Of a stretch of 64,000 nucleotides of DNA, positions 26,901-34,680 are shown in pieces. Made by a program: the position numbers and the translations under genes. The notes beneath the pieces are model-generated. The model saw only the letters and a list, made by a program, of their open reading frames with translations. It had not been told where the DNA came from and did no database searches. The stretch comes from an uncultured Bacteroidales bacterium (GTDB lineage: Bacteria; Bacteroidota; Bacteroidia; Bacteroidales; F082), in assembly GCA_900317055.1 (NCBI GenBank), contig ONFF01000009.1:62001-126000 (forward strand), in the 5' to 3' direction. Within the stretch, counting starts at the first letter, position 1, and each line of letters begins with the position of its first letter.

Positions 26901-27613
26901 GGATGGTCGGAGTAGACATCCATGATTTGGCGGTAGTTGAACATCTGTTTGTAAACGATGTCGAAATAAGGGCTGTAGGTACTCAGCAACATGCGCTCAG
27001 TCTCGGCACGGTCGGCACCATCGAAGTTGATTTCCACTTCAATGTTGTTGAAAACGCGTAAGGTGTTGGAAGCAGGATTATAGCTCACGGGATTGATGAC
27101 CAGCGAGCCGATGCGGATACCACGCATGATGCCTTGCACTTCAATCGTGGCTTCAGGCATCGTGGCGAGGCTGCGGGTCTGATAGGCTTCGGCATTGTAC
27201 ACGAACTCAACTTCATCAAGGTTCTGGTCCTTACGGACGGAAGGTTGATGGGGCAGCAGAGTTTTGATGCCGTAGTCGGAGAGGCGATAATCCGTAGTGG
27301 TGAAATTGATTACGTTGACGCTAGGCGTGGCACCGAAAGGCACGGCCAACAATTGGTGCGAGGCAGGCAGCTCGGGAGTGCCGATTTCGCCTGATGCGTA
27401 TGTGCCTTCAATGGCGATTTCTGAGAAGGTACCTCTTTCGGTGGGTACTTCGATACTCTCGATGGAGCCATAGTTGAAAATGGCACGCAACGAGGTAAAG
27501 TCACTATGTGTGATTTCGGCCGAAGAAGTGCTGCGCAAGTCGATACGGCCATTCTGGGCAAAAGCGAACAAACCGCTTAAGGCTAGAATAAGGAATAAGG
27601 ATAGTTTTTTCAT
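23969..27613 (-). CDS. Gingipain-like C25 cysteine protease with T9SS sorting tail
   Basis: A 1214-residue secreted protease. I start at ATG 27613 (MKKLSLFLILALSGLFAFAQ, a signal peptide). An ATG 9 bp upstream is possible, but longer starts fall in the promoter. A propeptide (about 25-215) precedes the C25 domain. The catalytic His is in NYTAHGSE (His446) and the Cys in AMGNCCLTG (Cys478/479). Six beta-repeats of about 75 residues follow (SANPTNGGNVSGGGTYQQGQ, ...FTNWTENGS...), typical of the InlB-B/BRcat type. The tail (IVIYPNPVNDKLTVEAEE ... IYFIRLTNDK..RRFVKE) is a type A T9SS sorting signal. It should be exported through T9SS and anchored or released at the surface to degrade proteins. 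Confidence 0.92.
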   Translation of the reverse strand: MKKLSLFLILALSGLFAFAQNGRIDLRSTSSAEITHSDFTSLRAIFNYGSIESIEVPTERGTFSEIAIEGTYASGEIGTPELPASHQLLAVPFGATPSVNVINFTTTDYRLSDYGIKTLLPHQPSVRKDQNLDEVEFVYNAEAYQTRSLATMPEATIEVQGIMRGIRIGSLVINPVSYNPASNTLRVFNNIEVEINFDGADRAETERMLLSTYSPYFDIVYKQMFNYRQIMDVYSDHPDLMAYPVHMIVITPENYISALQPWINWKIQKGFDVNVVTTAQAGGNYNAIQSYVHNLYNTGVSQGATPTFLVLVGDTGQIPGKTSGNATGKVTDLYYGSVDNDYFPDMFYSRMSAENTNEVTAIVNKILQYEQYTMPDPSYLNNVTLIAGWDGYWTNYVGKPTIQYAMQYYYNTAHGFTNVYNWLGQPYTNCYASLSSGTGFVNYTAHGSETSWSEPQLTKSQVNALTNTNKYFLAMGNCCLTGNFGYSQPCFGEAMLRGENKAAYSYIGSCPVTYWYEDYYFGVGATNTFGQMPNINNTATGVYDGIWMDDTYNTVSSIVFLGNLAVCYASTGGYQTSSNPTYYWQAYHVLGDGSIMPYRVNPTPNTVSHASSIPSGSSNFAVNAQAGSYVGISQNNVLKGAALVPTSGSVNVQVSGITSGQPVKIVVTKPQRQPYIQDITVGGGGGTTYTVAVSANPTNGGNVSGGGTYQQGQSCTVHATANSGFTFTNWTENGSVVSTQANYTFTVNSNRTLVANFQAPTQNYTITLSANPSNGGNVSGGGTYQLGQSCTVHATANSGFTFTNWTENGNVVSTQANYTFTVNSNRTLVANFQAQTQSYTISVSANPTYGGTVSGGGTFQQGQTCTVHATPSTGYTFVRWTENGNQVSTNANYTFTVNSNRTLVANFQAQPQNFNISVSANPTNAGTVSGGGTFQQGQTCTVHATPATNYTFVRWTENGNQVSTNANYTFTVNGNRNLVAQFQGQSYYIATTSNPSDGGTTSGNGLYHFGETCTVTATPATGYEFVNWTDNGSVASTETAYSFTVESGRNLVANFTVQTFQITATVEPAEGGTAIGGGTYNYGDMVTIEVDTNEDWAFLNWTENGSVVSEEKSFTFTALEDRHFVANLEYTEGVSEQNGSQIVIYPNPVNDKLTVEAEEAIGTVEIYNLMGAMVYSQKNCTNKVEINTADLQSGIYFIRLTNDKVSETRRFVKE
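24430..25550 (-). repeat. Tandem approx. 225-bp repeats in the C25 protease gene
   Basis: Encodes successive about 75-residue units of the C25 protein (GGGTYQQGQSCTVHAT.. and NWTENGSVVSTQANYTFTV..). Units 1-2 and 3-4 are almost identical in DNA, including long runs such as GGTGCCACCACCTGAGACAT. This indicates recent duplication or gene conversion. Copy number may vary between strains. Confidence 0.75.
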
Positions 27614-27738
27614 TTTGAACATTTTAAATGATAATAATTGGGTGCAAAAATAATAAAAACAATCACAAGAAATGGATTTGCGAAAGTCCAAGCGTAAATT
27701 TTTTTGAGGGAAAAGATACAAGATAAGAAAATTAATCA

Positions 27739-27746
27739 TACTTTTG
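27739..27746 (+). promoter_or_regulatory. -7 element ahead of the AbrB-like operon
   Basis: TACTTTTG matches TAnnTTTG. It lies 46 bp upstream of ATG 27792 and excludes the longer frame that begins at 27744. Confidence 0.6.
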
Positions 27747-27791
27747 CAGCAAAATATGAAAAATCACACTAATCATCAAAATCAAATCATC

Positions 27792-28001
27792 ATGGAAGCA
27801 GAAAATGGAAAATACATTTTTGGCGTAGTGAAAGTGGGCGATCGGGGTCAGATTGTCATACCAAAGGAAGCCCGCGAGGTGTACGACATCAAGGCTGGTG
27901 ACAGCCTTTTGGTACTGGGCGACCAGAGAGGAATGGCACTTTTGAAAACGGAAATCTTCCAAGCAGCTATCGATCAGGCGATGGAGGGCCTTCCCAAATG
28001 A
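27792..28001 (+). CDS. AbrB/MazE/SpoVT-fold DNA-binding protein
   Basis: A 69-residue protein. The core KVGDRGQIVIPKEAREVYDI and KAGDSLLVLGDQRG is the swapped-hairpin AbrB fold that dimerises and binds DNA. The ATG at 27792 is the best start (MEAENGKYIFG); the ATG at 27756 is a second choice. It overlaps the acyltransferase gene by four bases (ATGA), so it is the first gene of an operon with that gene and the alkD-like gene. It may autoregulate this operon. Confidence 0.85.
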   Translation: MEAENGKYIFGVVKVGDRGQIVIPKEAREVYDIKAGDSLLVLGDQRGMALLKTEIFQAAIDQAMEGLPK

Positions 28002-29110
28002 GAAAGCATTGGATTGACAACTTGCGTTGGGTAACGGTGCTTTTAGTGCTGTTTTACCATGTTTTTTATTTCTACAATAACAAGGGCGTCTTTGGTGGCA
28101 TTGGCGGTTTCGGCGAATATCCGGAGTATAAGCAATATCAGGATGTCGTCATGTATATTCTTTATCCTTGGTTCATGCCGCTTTTGTTTTTGTTGGCAGG
28201 CATCAGTTCCCGTTATGCGCTGGAAAAGCAGTCGGCAGGGGAGTGGTTCAAGGCTCGTACTCGCAAACTTTTGGTGCCTGGCACAATTGGCCTGCTCGTG
28301 TTTCACTGGATGGTCGGTTATTTCAATACCGTTGTGGCGGCAAGACAAGGCGTGTTTGACGGCGTTCCCGTAATAGCAAAGTATTTCATCATGGCTTTTA
28401 GCGGCACAGGACCGCTGTGGTTCATTCAGGTGCTGTGGCTGCTGTGTCTTGTGTTGCTATTGGTGCGTGTGATAGACAGAAAAGACAAAATCTGGAGTTG
28501 GTGCGGTAAGGCCAATCTTGTAGTTGTCATCTTGCTGGGTGTGCTGTTTTGGGCAGGGGAGCAGACGTTGATCAAGAATCCCCGCCCCGAAAGTCTGGAC
28601 GGCCTCTTGAACTTGTATAAGCCTCTCTTCTATTTGGTGCCTTTCTTGTTGGGCTATTTCGTGTTCTCGCACGACGAGGTGCTAGAAAAGCTACAAAAGG
28701 CTTGGATTCCGTTGCTGGCTTGTGCAGTCGTTGCTGGTATAGTGCTGATTGTCACAACTTTCGGTCAGGACAACACCTCGCCTCAGTATTTGGGCAGTCC
28801 GCTCAATTGCCTTTATGGTTGGTTGATGTGCTTGGCGATGATGGCTTGGTTCAAAGCGCGCTTTGACCGTACTGGTGCTTTTGCAGGTTATATGACGCGT
28901 TCCAGCTATGGTGTCTATATCCTTCATTACCTGGTGATTGCCGCATTGGGCTATATGATGAAGCAATATACCTCGTTGGCACCTTGGATGATGTATGCCA
29001 TTTTGTTTGTGGCGGTAATGACGATTCCTTTCGCGTTGAATGAAATCATCAAGCGGATACCCTTCATTCGTTGGTGTGTGTTAGGTATCAAAAAGGAGAA
29101 AAGCGCATGA
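27998..29110 (+). CDS. Acyltransferase family 3 membrane protein
   Basis: A 370-residue integral membrane protein with about ten hydrophobic segments. The start MRKHWIDNLRWVTVLLVLFYHVFYF carries the family's LRwxxxxxVxxyHv motif with the catalytic-region His. YGVYILHYLVIAALGY occurs near the C-terminus. Family members move acyl groups onto sugars or lipids of the envelope. Overlaps both its neighbours by four bases. Confidence 0.85.
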   Translation: MRKHWIDNLRWVTVLLVLFYHVFYFYNNKGVFGGIGGFGEYPEYKQYQDVVMYILYPWFMPLLFLLAGISSRYALEKQSAGEWFKARTRKLLVPGTIGLLVFHWMVGYFNTVVAARQGVFDGVPVIAKYFIMAFSGTGPLWFIQVLWLLCLVLLLVRVIDRKDKIWSWCGKANLVVVILLGVLFWAGEQTLIKNPRPESLDGLLNLYKPLFYLVPFLLGYFVFSHDEVLEKLQKAWIPLLACAVVAGIVLIVTTFGQDNTSPQYLGSPLNCLYGWLMCLAMMAWFKARFDRTGAFAGYMTRSSYGVYILHYLVIAALGYMMKQYTSLAPWMMYAILFVAVMTIPFALNEIIKRIPFIRWCVLGIKKEKSA

Positions 29111-29826
29111 ATACCTTATATGATAGTATCCTCGCCAAACAGGATCCAAATCAGGTCGAAGGCCTGTCGCGTTTCTTCAAGACAGGGAAGGGACAATATG
29201 GTGAAGGCGATAAGTTTTTGGGTATCAAGGTACCCTTGACCCGTGAAGTAGTGAAACACTGGTGGCAAGAGACCTCTTTCGAAGATTTGGAAGTCTGCAT
29301 CGCCTCCAAATACCATGAGATGCGCCTTGCCGCACTATTGACCTTGGTGCAAATCTTCAAGCATGCCAAGAAGGAGAATGCTTTGCAACAACAATGCATC
29401 GATTTCTACCTCACGCACACGCAATACATTAATAATTGGGACTTGGTCGACCTGTCGTGTTACGAACTTTTAGGTTCATGGCTCTTGGACAAAGACAGAA
29501 CTTTGCTCTATGACCTTGCTCGTGATGGCAAAACGATTTGGGAGCAGCGCATCGGGATGGTCAGCACAATGCAGTTCATCCGCCATGGCCAGTTAGATGA
29601 CACTTACGCTATTGCTGACATCTTTTTGGCCAAGTCTCAACCCTTGTACGACCTTTTGCAAAAGGCTGTCGGTTGGCTCTTGCGCGAAGCTGGTAAACAT
29701 GATGAGCAACGGCTGAAATATTGGTTATCAACACGATATAAATCCATGCCGCGCACGATGTTAAGGTATGCAATCGAGAAATTCTCCGAAGAAGAACGCG
29801 CCTTATTCTTAAATAACAAAACCTAA
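29107..29826 (+). CDS. DNA alkylation repair protein (AlkD-like HEAT repeat)
   Basis: A 239-residue HEAT-repeat protein. I take the ATG at 29107, which overlaps the previous stop (ATGA), rather than the frame's first start at 29071. Characteristic pieces are KFLGIKVPLTREVVKHWW near residue 40, YINNWDLVDLSCYELLG near 118 and KAVGWLLREAGKHDEQRL near 184. AlkD enzymes excise positively charged alkylated bases from DNA without flipping them. The exact spectrum of this member is unknown. Confidence 0.87.
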   Translation: MNTLYDSILAKQDPNQVEGLSRFFKTGKGQYGEGDKFLGIKVPLTREVVKHWWQETSFEDLEVCIASKYHEMRLAALLTLVQIFKHAKKENALQQQCIDFYLTHTQYINNWDLVDLSCYELLGSWLLDKDRTLLYDLARDGKTIWEQRIGMVSTMQFIRHGQLDDTYAIADIFLAKSQPLYDLLQKAVGWLLREAGKHDEQRLKYWLSTRYKSMPRTMLRYAIEKFSEEERALFLNNKT

Positions 29827-29832
29827 AAAACT

Positions 29833-29903
29833 GGCGTTTCGACAAGCTCAATGTCTTTTGGCATTATACAATTAAGATCCCTGAGCCTGTCGAAGGGCCG
29901 ATA
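29833..29903. repeat. REP-like pair between alkD and the hydrolase
   Basis: GCGTTTCGACAAGCTCAATG and, about 45 bp on, CCCTGAGCCTGTCGAAGGGC in opposite orientation. Same family as the element at 12398. Confidence 0.6.
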
Positions 29904-29911
29904 TAAAAGAT

Positions 29912-30595
29912 ATGTCAGACATCCAACTCCACTACATCGAACAAGGCCAAGGCAAGCCACTCATCCTGCTCCATGGCAATGGAGAGAACTGCGACTATTT
30001 TGAGCATCAGATACCCTGTTTTGCAAGAGATTATCGCGTTATAGCCATTGATACACGAGGTCATGGTCAGTCACCGAGAGGAGAGAAGCCTTTCACCATT
30101 GTACAGTTTGCCGAGGACTTGCGCGACTTTATGGACGAAAAAGCCATCGGAAAAGCCATTCTATTGGGCTTTTCCGATGGTGGTAACATTGCTTTGACCT
30201 TTGCGCTGAAATACCCCGAAAGGGTGGACAAAATGATTGTTGACGGAGCCAATCTTTTCCCTTCAGGAGTAAAAGCGCGCTACCAATGGCCCATCGAAGT
30301 CGGTTATCGTATTGCAAAGATGTTTGCGAAGAAGTCCGAGGAAGCCAAAAAAAATGCCGAGATGCTCGGTCTTATGGTCAACGAGCCACACATTGAGCCT
30401 TCCGAATTGGCTCGACTTACGATGCCCATACTAGTTGTGGCGGGCACAAAGGACATGATAAAGGACGAACATACGCGGCTTATTTGCAACAGTTTACCCA
30501 ATGCGAAATTGGAAATCATTGCGGGCGACCATTTTGTGGCAAATAAGAATTATGAGGCATTTAATACAGTAGTGGGAGCTTTTTTGAAAGAATAA
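29912..30595 (+). CDS. Alpha/beta hydrolase
   Basis: A 227-residue cytosolic hydrolase. Visible fold landmarks: LILLHGNGENCDYF near residue 17 (oxyanion loop HGNG), DTRGHGQSP near 48, the nucleophile elbow GFSDGGNIA near 87 (catalytic Ser), TKDMI near 183 (acid) and DHFVA near 208 (His). No signal peptide. The substrate cannot be inferred. Confidence 0.87.
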   Translation: MSDIQLHYIEQGQGKPLILLHGNGENCDYFEHQIPCFARDYRVIAIDTRGHGQSPRGEKPFTIVQFAEDLRDFMDEKAIGKAILLGFSDGGNIALTFALKYPERVDKMIVDGANLFPSGVKARYQWPIEVGYRIAKMFAKKSEEAKKNAEMLGLMVNEPHIEPSELARLTMPILVVAGTKDMIKDEHTRLICNSLPNAKLEIIAGDHFVANKNYEAFNTVVGAFLKE

Positions 30596-30598
30596 TGC

Positions 30599-30606
30599 TA
30601 CATTTG
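30599..30606 (+). promoter_or_regulatory. -7 element ahead of the C10 protease gene
   Basis: TACATTTG, matching TAnnTTTG, directly after the hydrolase stop codon and 26 bp before ATG 30633. Confidence 0.55.
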
Positions 30607-30632
30607 CAGGCAGTTATTCCAATTCATTGAAT

Positions 30633-33170
30633 ATGAAAAAGCTCATTCTACTACTTTTTGTATTGGCTATCAATGTGATAAGCCTTCAAGCCAAACCTAT
30701 CGACCGCAATATCGCCTTGACTGCGGCCCAGAAATTCGCAACGGTGCAATTTTCCATGGAGCGCGCTATGCCGCAACTCGAATATACGGGTCAGAACGAG
30801 GCGTATTATGTGTTCAACCTCAACGATCATAGCTTCGTCATCATTGCAGGCGACGATGCGCATCGTCCTGTCATTGGCTACTCCGACGAGTCGGCTTTCG
30901 ATGCCTCGAATATTCCTCCAGCATTGTCCTATTATCTGGACGGCGTGACAGAGTGCATGTTACAACTGCATCAGGCAGTTGCCACTCCCGATGTGGCAGC
31001 GGAATGGAACTCCGTGCTTCAGCATGGACGGCTCATCTCGAGCATCAAAGGTCGTGGTACGGGCTATTTCTGCCAAACCAAATGGAATCAGACTTATCCG
31101 TACAATTATTGCTGCCCCGAAGACCCGGCTGGATCGGGCGGTCATGCCATTGTGGGTTGTCTTGCCACAGCCATGTCGCAATTGATGCGTTTTTGGGCCA
31201 GTCCTGCCCAAGGCATTGGCAGCCATTGCTACACCCATGAGACTTACGGTCAGATTTGTGCCGACTTCGGCAACACCACATATGACTGGGACAACATGCC
31301 CAATGTGTTGGACAACAACGCTACAGAGGCCGAAAAATTGGCCACTGGAACTTTGTGCTTCCATTGCGGCGTGACCATTGATATGGGCTATGGTCCCGAT
31401 GGTAGCGGCGGCGGCTCGGGTCCAATCCCAGGCGCTATGCATACCTATTTCGACTATAGTGATTCCAATGTGCAACTCAGACGTAATGACTTTGAGACCG
31501 AAACTTGGAAGACCATGGTGCGTGAGCAGTTCGACATGGGCTGGCCGATGTATTACGGTGGCTGCGACAACGGTGGTTGCCATGCTTTTGTGTGTGACGG
31601 ATACGACGACAACGATTACTTCCACTTTAACTTAGGTTGGGGTGGTAGCAGTGACGGTTGGTATCTCATCGATGATGCCCCCTACACGAATCCCGCCGAC
31701 GCTATGTTCAACTTTGTTCCCTCTGAGGTTTATAACCAAACACCTTCTGCTCCCGTTGATTTCACTGCGGTTCCCGTTTCAGACACCGATCTCAAAGTGC
31801 GCCTTAACTGGATCAATCCCACTACAACCCTTGATGGTAGTCCAATAGATGTGATTGAACAAGTCTTGGTGTTGCGCGACAATGAAGTCGTCGCGACTTT
31901 GACCGATGTGGCTCCCGGTGCCATGATGGAATTCGAAGATACCGATGTGCCGCGCTATGATGTGTTTCACTATGCGGTGTATGTTGTCGCCAATGGCCGC
32001 GTCGGAAAACATGCCAATGTCATGAAAGTGATGGTTGGCCCATCTTGCAGCTGGCGTATCATTATGACTTCTAACGATACTCAAGGCTGGAAAGGTGGCA
32101 TGCTCACAGTGTGTTCTGCCACGGGCCGCGAAATCACTCGAATGACGACCACCTCCTCTGCTGCAGTTCAGGTTGAACCGGAGTTGCCTTTGGGGCGTAT
32201 GAGCTTTGTGTGGACGGCACCTGAGGAAACCGTCAGCCAAATGGCTTTTGTCATCAAAGATGCCAACGGGGAGACCGTGTATTCCTATTCGGGTTCTTCC
32301 GACGACTTGACTTCGGGTGTTTTCTTTGAGGCCAACAATGGTTGCGGAAATGAGATGACTTGCGACACGCCTGAAAATCTTGTCGCCACTGCACAAGGTG
32401 ATGCCATTTTGCTCACCTGGGATGCCGTTGAGCATGCGGGTTATGGCTGTCAAATCTATCGTGACGATTTGCTTTATCGTCTCATTCCTTCAGGCAATGC
32501 CTTTTTGGATGAAGCGGTGGCCATGGGTGGTCATTGCTACCGTGTAAGTGTTCTCTGTGAAGGTGGCGAAAACGGTGATTCTTCCAACGAGTCTTGCGCT
32601 ACGGCAGGCCCTTGTTATCCTCCCCGCAACTTGGATTTTGAGTATACAAGCAATTATAAGGTCAAGCTGAATTGGGAAGCGCCTCAGCCTAATGACGGCC
32701 TGTCGGGCTATTATCTTTTCAGAAAAGAAGGCGACGGCGAATACCATCGCATCAAGGTTTTGAATGCCACCGCGACCACTTTCACGGACAATTCCCTGTC
32801 CGAGGAAGGCGACTACTACTATCGTCTCTATGCCTATTATCGCGATTGGGACTGCACCTCATCGCCTGCCAATAGGAAATACTATCCCAATGAATTTGAG
32901 CTTCACGCCTATTATTCTTCCACAGGCATGGATGAAAATGAGGCACAGGTGAAGGTCTATCCTAATCCTGCTAAAGGCTTTGTCATAATCGAGACTGAAG
33001 GTATGATTTCGGTTTCGGTTTACAATGCATTGGGTCAGTGCTTGATACAGAGAGAAGTCGCAGAAAGCCAAACGACAATTGATTTGCAAAAGATGTCTGA
33101 AGGACTTTATCTGCTGCGTGTCAAGACGGAGAGCGGAATTATCTCCAAGCGTATCACTATTGAACACTAA
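30633..33170 (+). CDS. C10 (streptopain/PrtT-like) cysteine protease with T9SS tail
   Basis: An 845-residue secreted protease. A signal peptide (MKKLILLLFVLAINVISLQA) precedes a propeptide (25-140) with SFVIIAGDDAHRPVIGYSDE, typical of the C10 inhibitor domain. The catalytic Cys is in GCLATAMSQLMRF (Cys176) and the His in GGCHAFVCDGY (His317), then FHFNLGWGG. Fibronectin-III-like modules follow, with DTPENLVATAQGDAILLTWD near 585. The last 80 residues (VKVYPNPAKGFVIIETEG ... GLYLLRVKTESG) are a type A T9SS sorting signal. Probably a surface or secreted protein-degrading enzyme, complementing the C25 and S8 proteases here. Confidence 0.92.
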   Translation: MKKLILLLFVLAINVISLQAKPIDRNIALTAAQKFATVQFSMERAMPQLEYTGQNEAYYVFNLNDHSFVIIAGDDAHRPVIGYSDESAFDASNIPPALSYYLDGVTECMLQLHQAVATPDVAAEWNSVLQHGRLISSIKGRGTGYFCQTKWNQTYPYNYCCPEDPAGSGGHAIVGCLATAMSQLMRFWASPAQGIGSHCYTHETYGQICADFGNTTYDWDNMPNVLDNNATEAEKLATGTLCFHCGVTIDMGYGPDGSGGGSGPIPGAMHTYFDYSDSNVQLRRNDFETETWKTMVREQFDMGWPMYYGGCDNGGCHAFVCDGYDDNDYFHFNLGWGGSSDGWYLIDDAPYTNPADAMFNFVPSEVYNQTPSAPVDFTAVPVSDTDLKVRLNWINPTTTLDGSPIDVIEQVLVLRDNEVVATLTDVAPGAMMEFEDTDVPRYDVFHYAVYVVANGRVGKHANVMKVMVGPSCSWRIIMTSNDTQGWKGGMLTVCSATGREITRMTTTSSAAVQVEPELPLGRMSFVWTAPEETVSQMAFVIKDANGETVYSYSGSSDDLTSGVFFEANNGCGNEMTCDTPENLVATAQGDAILLTWDAVEHAGYGCQIYRDDLLYRLIPSGNAFLDEAVAMGGHCYRVSVLCEGGENGDSSNESCATAGPCYPPRNLDFEYTSNYKVKLNWEAPQPNDGLSGYYLFRKEGDGEYHRIKVLNATATTFTDNSLSEEGDYYYRLYAYYRDWDCTSSPANRKYYPNEFELHAYYSSTGMDENEAQVKVYPNPAKGFVIIETEGMISVSVYNALGQCLIQREVAESQTTIDLQKMSEGLYLLRVKTESGIISKRITIEH

Positions 33171-33178
33171 ACAAAAAA

Positions 33179-33210
33179 AACTCTAAACTCTAAACTCTAA
33201 ACTCTAAACT
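33179..33210. repeat. Heptamer tandem repeat (ACTCTAA)n, second tract
   Basis: Four copies of the CTCTAAA heptamer phase precede the Mrp promoter (TACCTTTG at 33217-33224). The same unit as at 15564-15600. Confidence 0.65.
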
Positions 33211-33216
33211 ATTTAT

Positions 33217-33224
33217 TACCTTTG
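33217..33224 (+). promoter_or_regulatory. -7 element ahead of the Mrp gene
   Basis: TACCTTTG fits TAnnTTTG, 22 bp before ATG 33246. Confidence 0.6.
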
Positions 33225-33245
33225 CAGCGATAATAGTTTAAAATC

Positions 33246-34265
33246 ATGCTAAATAAAGAAAATGTACAGGAAGTCCTGAAGGACGTCATTTATTTCCCCA
33301 AGGGGGATAATATCATTGCATTGAATATGGTTGAAAACCTGATGGTTAAGGACAATGCCATCCGTTTCGACCTCGTTATGGAACATGCCAATGACCCAAA
33401 GAACGATATTTTGGTGAACGGTGCCAAGCGCACTTTGACCGAGGTTTTCGGTGAGGATATCAACATCGAAATCAAGGTGGTGGAGGAGAAAACGGCTCTT
33501 TCCAAGGTGAAGCACATCATCGCGGTGGTCTCAGGTAAGGGTGGTGTCGGCAAGTCGACTGTGGCGGCCAACTTGGCCATCGCTTTGGCGCGTGCCAACC
33601 AGCGTGTAGGTTTGATTGATGCCGATATCTACGGTCCTTCTGTCCCGATGATGTTCGGTACCGAAAACGAACGCCCTGCCGCTTTCGAGAAAGACGGCAA
33701 GACGGTGATGCTGCCGATTGAGAAATATGGTATCAAGTTGTTGAGCATCGGCTATTTTGTAGATGCCAATCGTCCCCTCATTTGGCGTGGACCTATGGCC
33801 ACTAGTGCCCTTAACCAGCTAATGAATGACACCCTTTGGGGTGAATTGGACTGGATGGTGGTCGATATGCCTCCTGGAACGGGCGACATCCAGCTGACGC
33901 TGGCGCAGCAATATAATGTGTCGGGCGCGCTCATCGTAACAACGCCGCAGAAGGTGGCTTTTGCCGATGTGCTGCGTGCTGCGATGATGTTCAGGGAAGA
34001 AGCCTTACAGATTCCCATTTATGGCTTGGTGGAAAACATGGCCTATTTCACGCCTTCCGACATGCCTGAGAAGAAATATTACATCTTCGGTAAGGAGACT
34101 GGCAAGGAATTTGCCAGCCAGCTCGGTGTGCCGCTCTTGGGTCAGATTCCGATAACTGAGAAGATTGCCGAATGTGGCGATGCCGGTACGCCGCTCGCCC
34201 TTGATGCTGACTCACCGGTCACCAAGGCTTTCGACAAGATTGCACATGCGATTATCAACGCATAA
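33246..34265 (+). CDS. mrp: Mrp/NBP35-type iron-sulfur cluster carrier ATPase
   Basis: A 339-residue protein: an N-terminal FeS-assembly-P/DUF59-like domain (residues 1-85) and a SIMIBI P-loop NTPase. The deviant Walker A GKGGVGKST is at 97-105, GLIDADIYGPSVPMMFG follows, and VVDMPPGTGDIQLTL is switch II. It carries Fe-S clusters to target proteins. The usual CxxC of the family is not present at the expected ENMAYF.. position, as in other Bacteroidota members I know. The downstream NifU-like gene strengthens the assignment. Confidence 0.9.
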   Translation: MLNKENVQEVLKDVIYFPKGDNIIALNMVENLMVKDNAIRFDLVMEHANDPKNDILVNGAKRTLTEVFGEDINIEIKVVEEKTALSKVKHIIAVVSGKGGVGKSTVAANLAIALARANQRVGLIDADIYGPSVPMMFGTENERPAAFEKDGKTVMLPIEKYGIKLLSIGYFVDANRPLIWRGPMATSALNQLMNDTLWGELDWMVVDMPPGTGDIQLTLAQQYNVSGALIVTTPQKVAFADVLRAAMMFREEALQIPIYGLVENMAYFTPSDMPEKKYYIFGKETGKEFASQLGVPLLGQIPITEKIAECGDAGTPLALDADSPVTKAFDKIAHAIINA

Positions 34266-34299
34266 CTGAACAACTGAACAACTACCAACTGAACAACTG

Positions 34300-34557
34300 A
34301 TGGAAATGGATAGAGAAACGATATTGCGCAAAGTCAAAAATGTCCTCGAACAAGTGCGTCCCTACCTCCAGCAGGACGGCGGTGATGTCAACTTCGTGGA
34401 ACTCACCGACGACAACACCGTGATTGTGGAACTGACAGGAGCCTGTGGCAACTGTCCCCACAGCAAAATGACCCTGAAAAACGGCATCGAATCCGTGATG
34501 AAGAAAGTCATCCCTGAAATCAAGGCTGTCGAGCAAGTTGAGACACTTGACCTATAA
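34300..34557 (+). CDS. NifU-like (Nfu) iron-sulfur scaffold domain protein
   Basis: An 85-residue single-domain protein. RPYLQQDGGDVNFVEL is the Nfu hallmark and GACGNCPHSKMTLKNGIE has the CxxC that holds the Fe-S cluster. It is separated from mrp by 34 bp of CTGAACAA-type repeats and lies on the same strand, so the two form an Fe-S assembly pair. Confidence 0.92.
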   Translation: MEMDRETILRKVKNVLEQVRPYLQQDGGDVNFVELTDDNTVIVELTGACGNCPHSKMTLKNGIESVMKKVIPEIKAVEQVETLDL

Positions 34558-34560
34558 TTA

Positions 34561-34637
34561 ACGGCCCTTCGACGGGCTCAGGGACCTTGGCTTTTACGGC
34601 CCTTGAAGGTGCCTGAGCCTGTCGAAGGCCCGACCTA
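34561..34637. repeat. REP-like pair after the NifU gene
   Basis: GGCCCTTCGACGGGCTCAGG and, about 45 bp on, GCCTGAGCCTGTCGAAGGCC in opposite orientation, plus a partial third unit (ACGGCCCTTGAAGG). Same family as 12398. Confidence 0.65.
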
Positions 34638-34680
34638 AATTTTGAAATTCAACTAATTGTCAAACATAAAATCTAACGAA

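Noticed and set aside
33920..33935. TGTCGGGCGCGC resembling the reverse of the leader core
   Set aside because: Lies within conserved mrp coding sequence and matches only a few bases.
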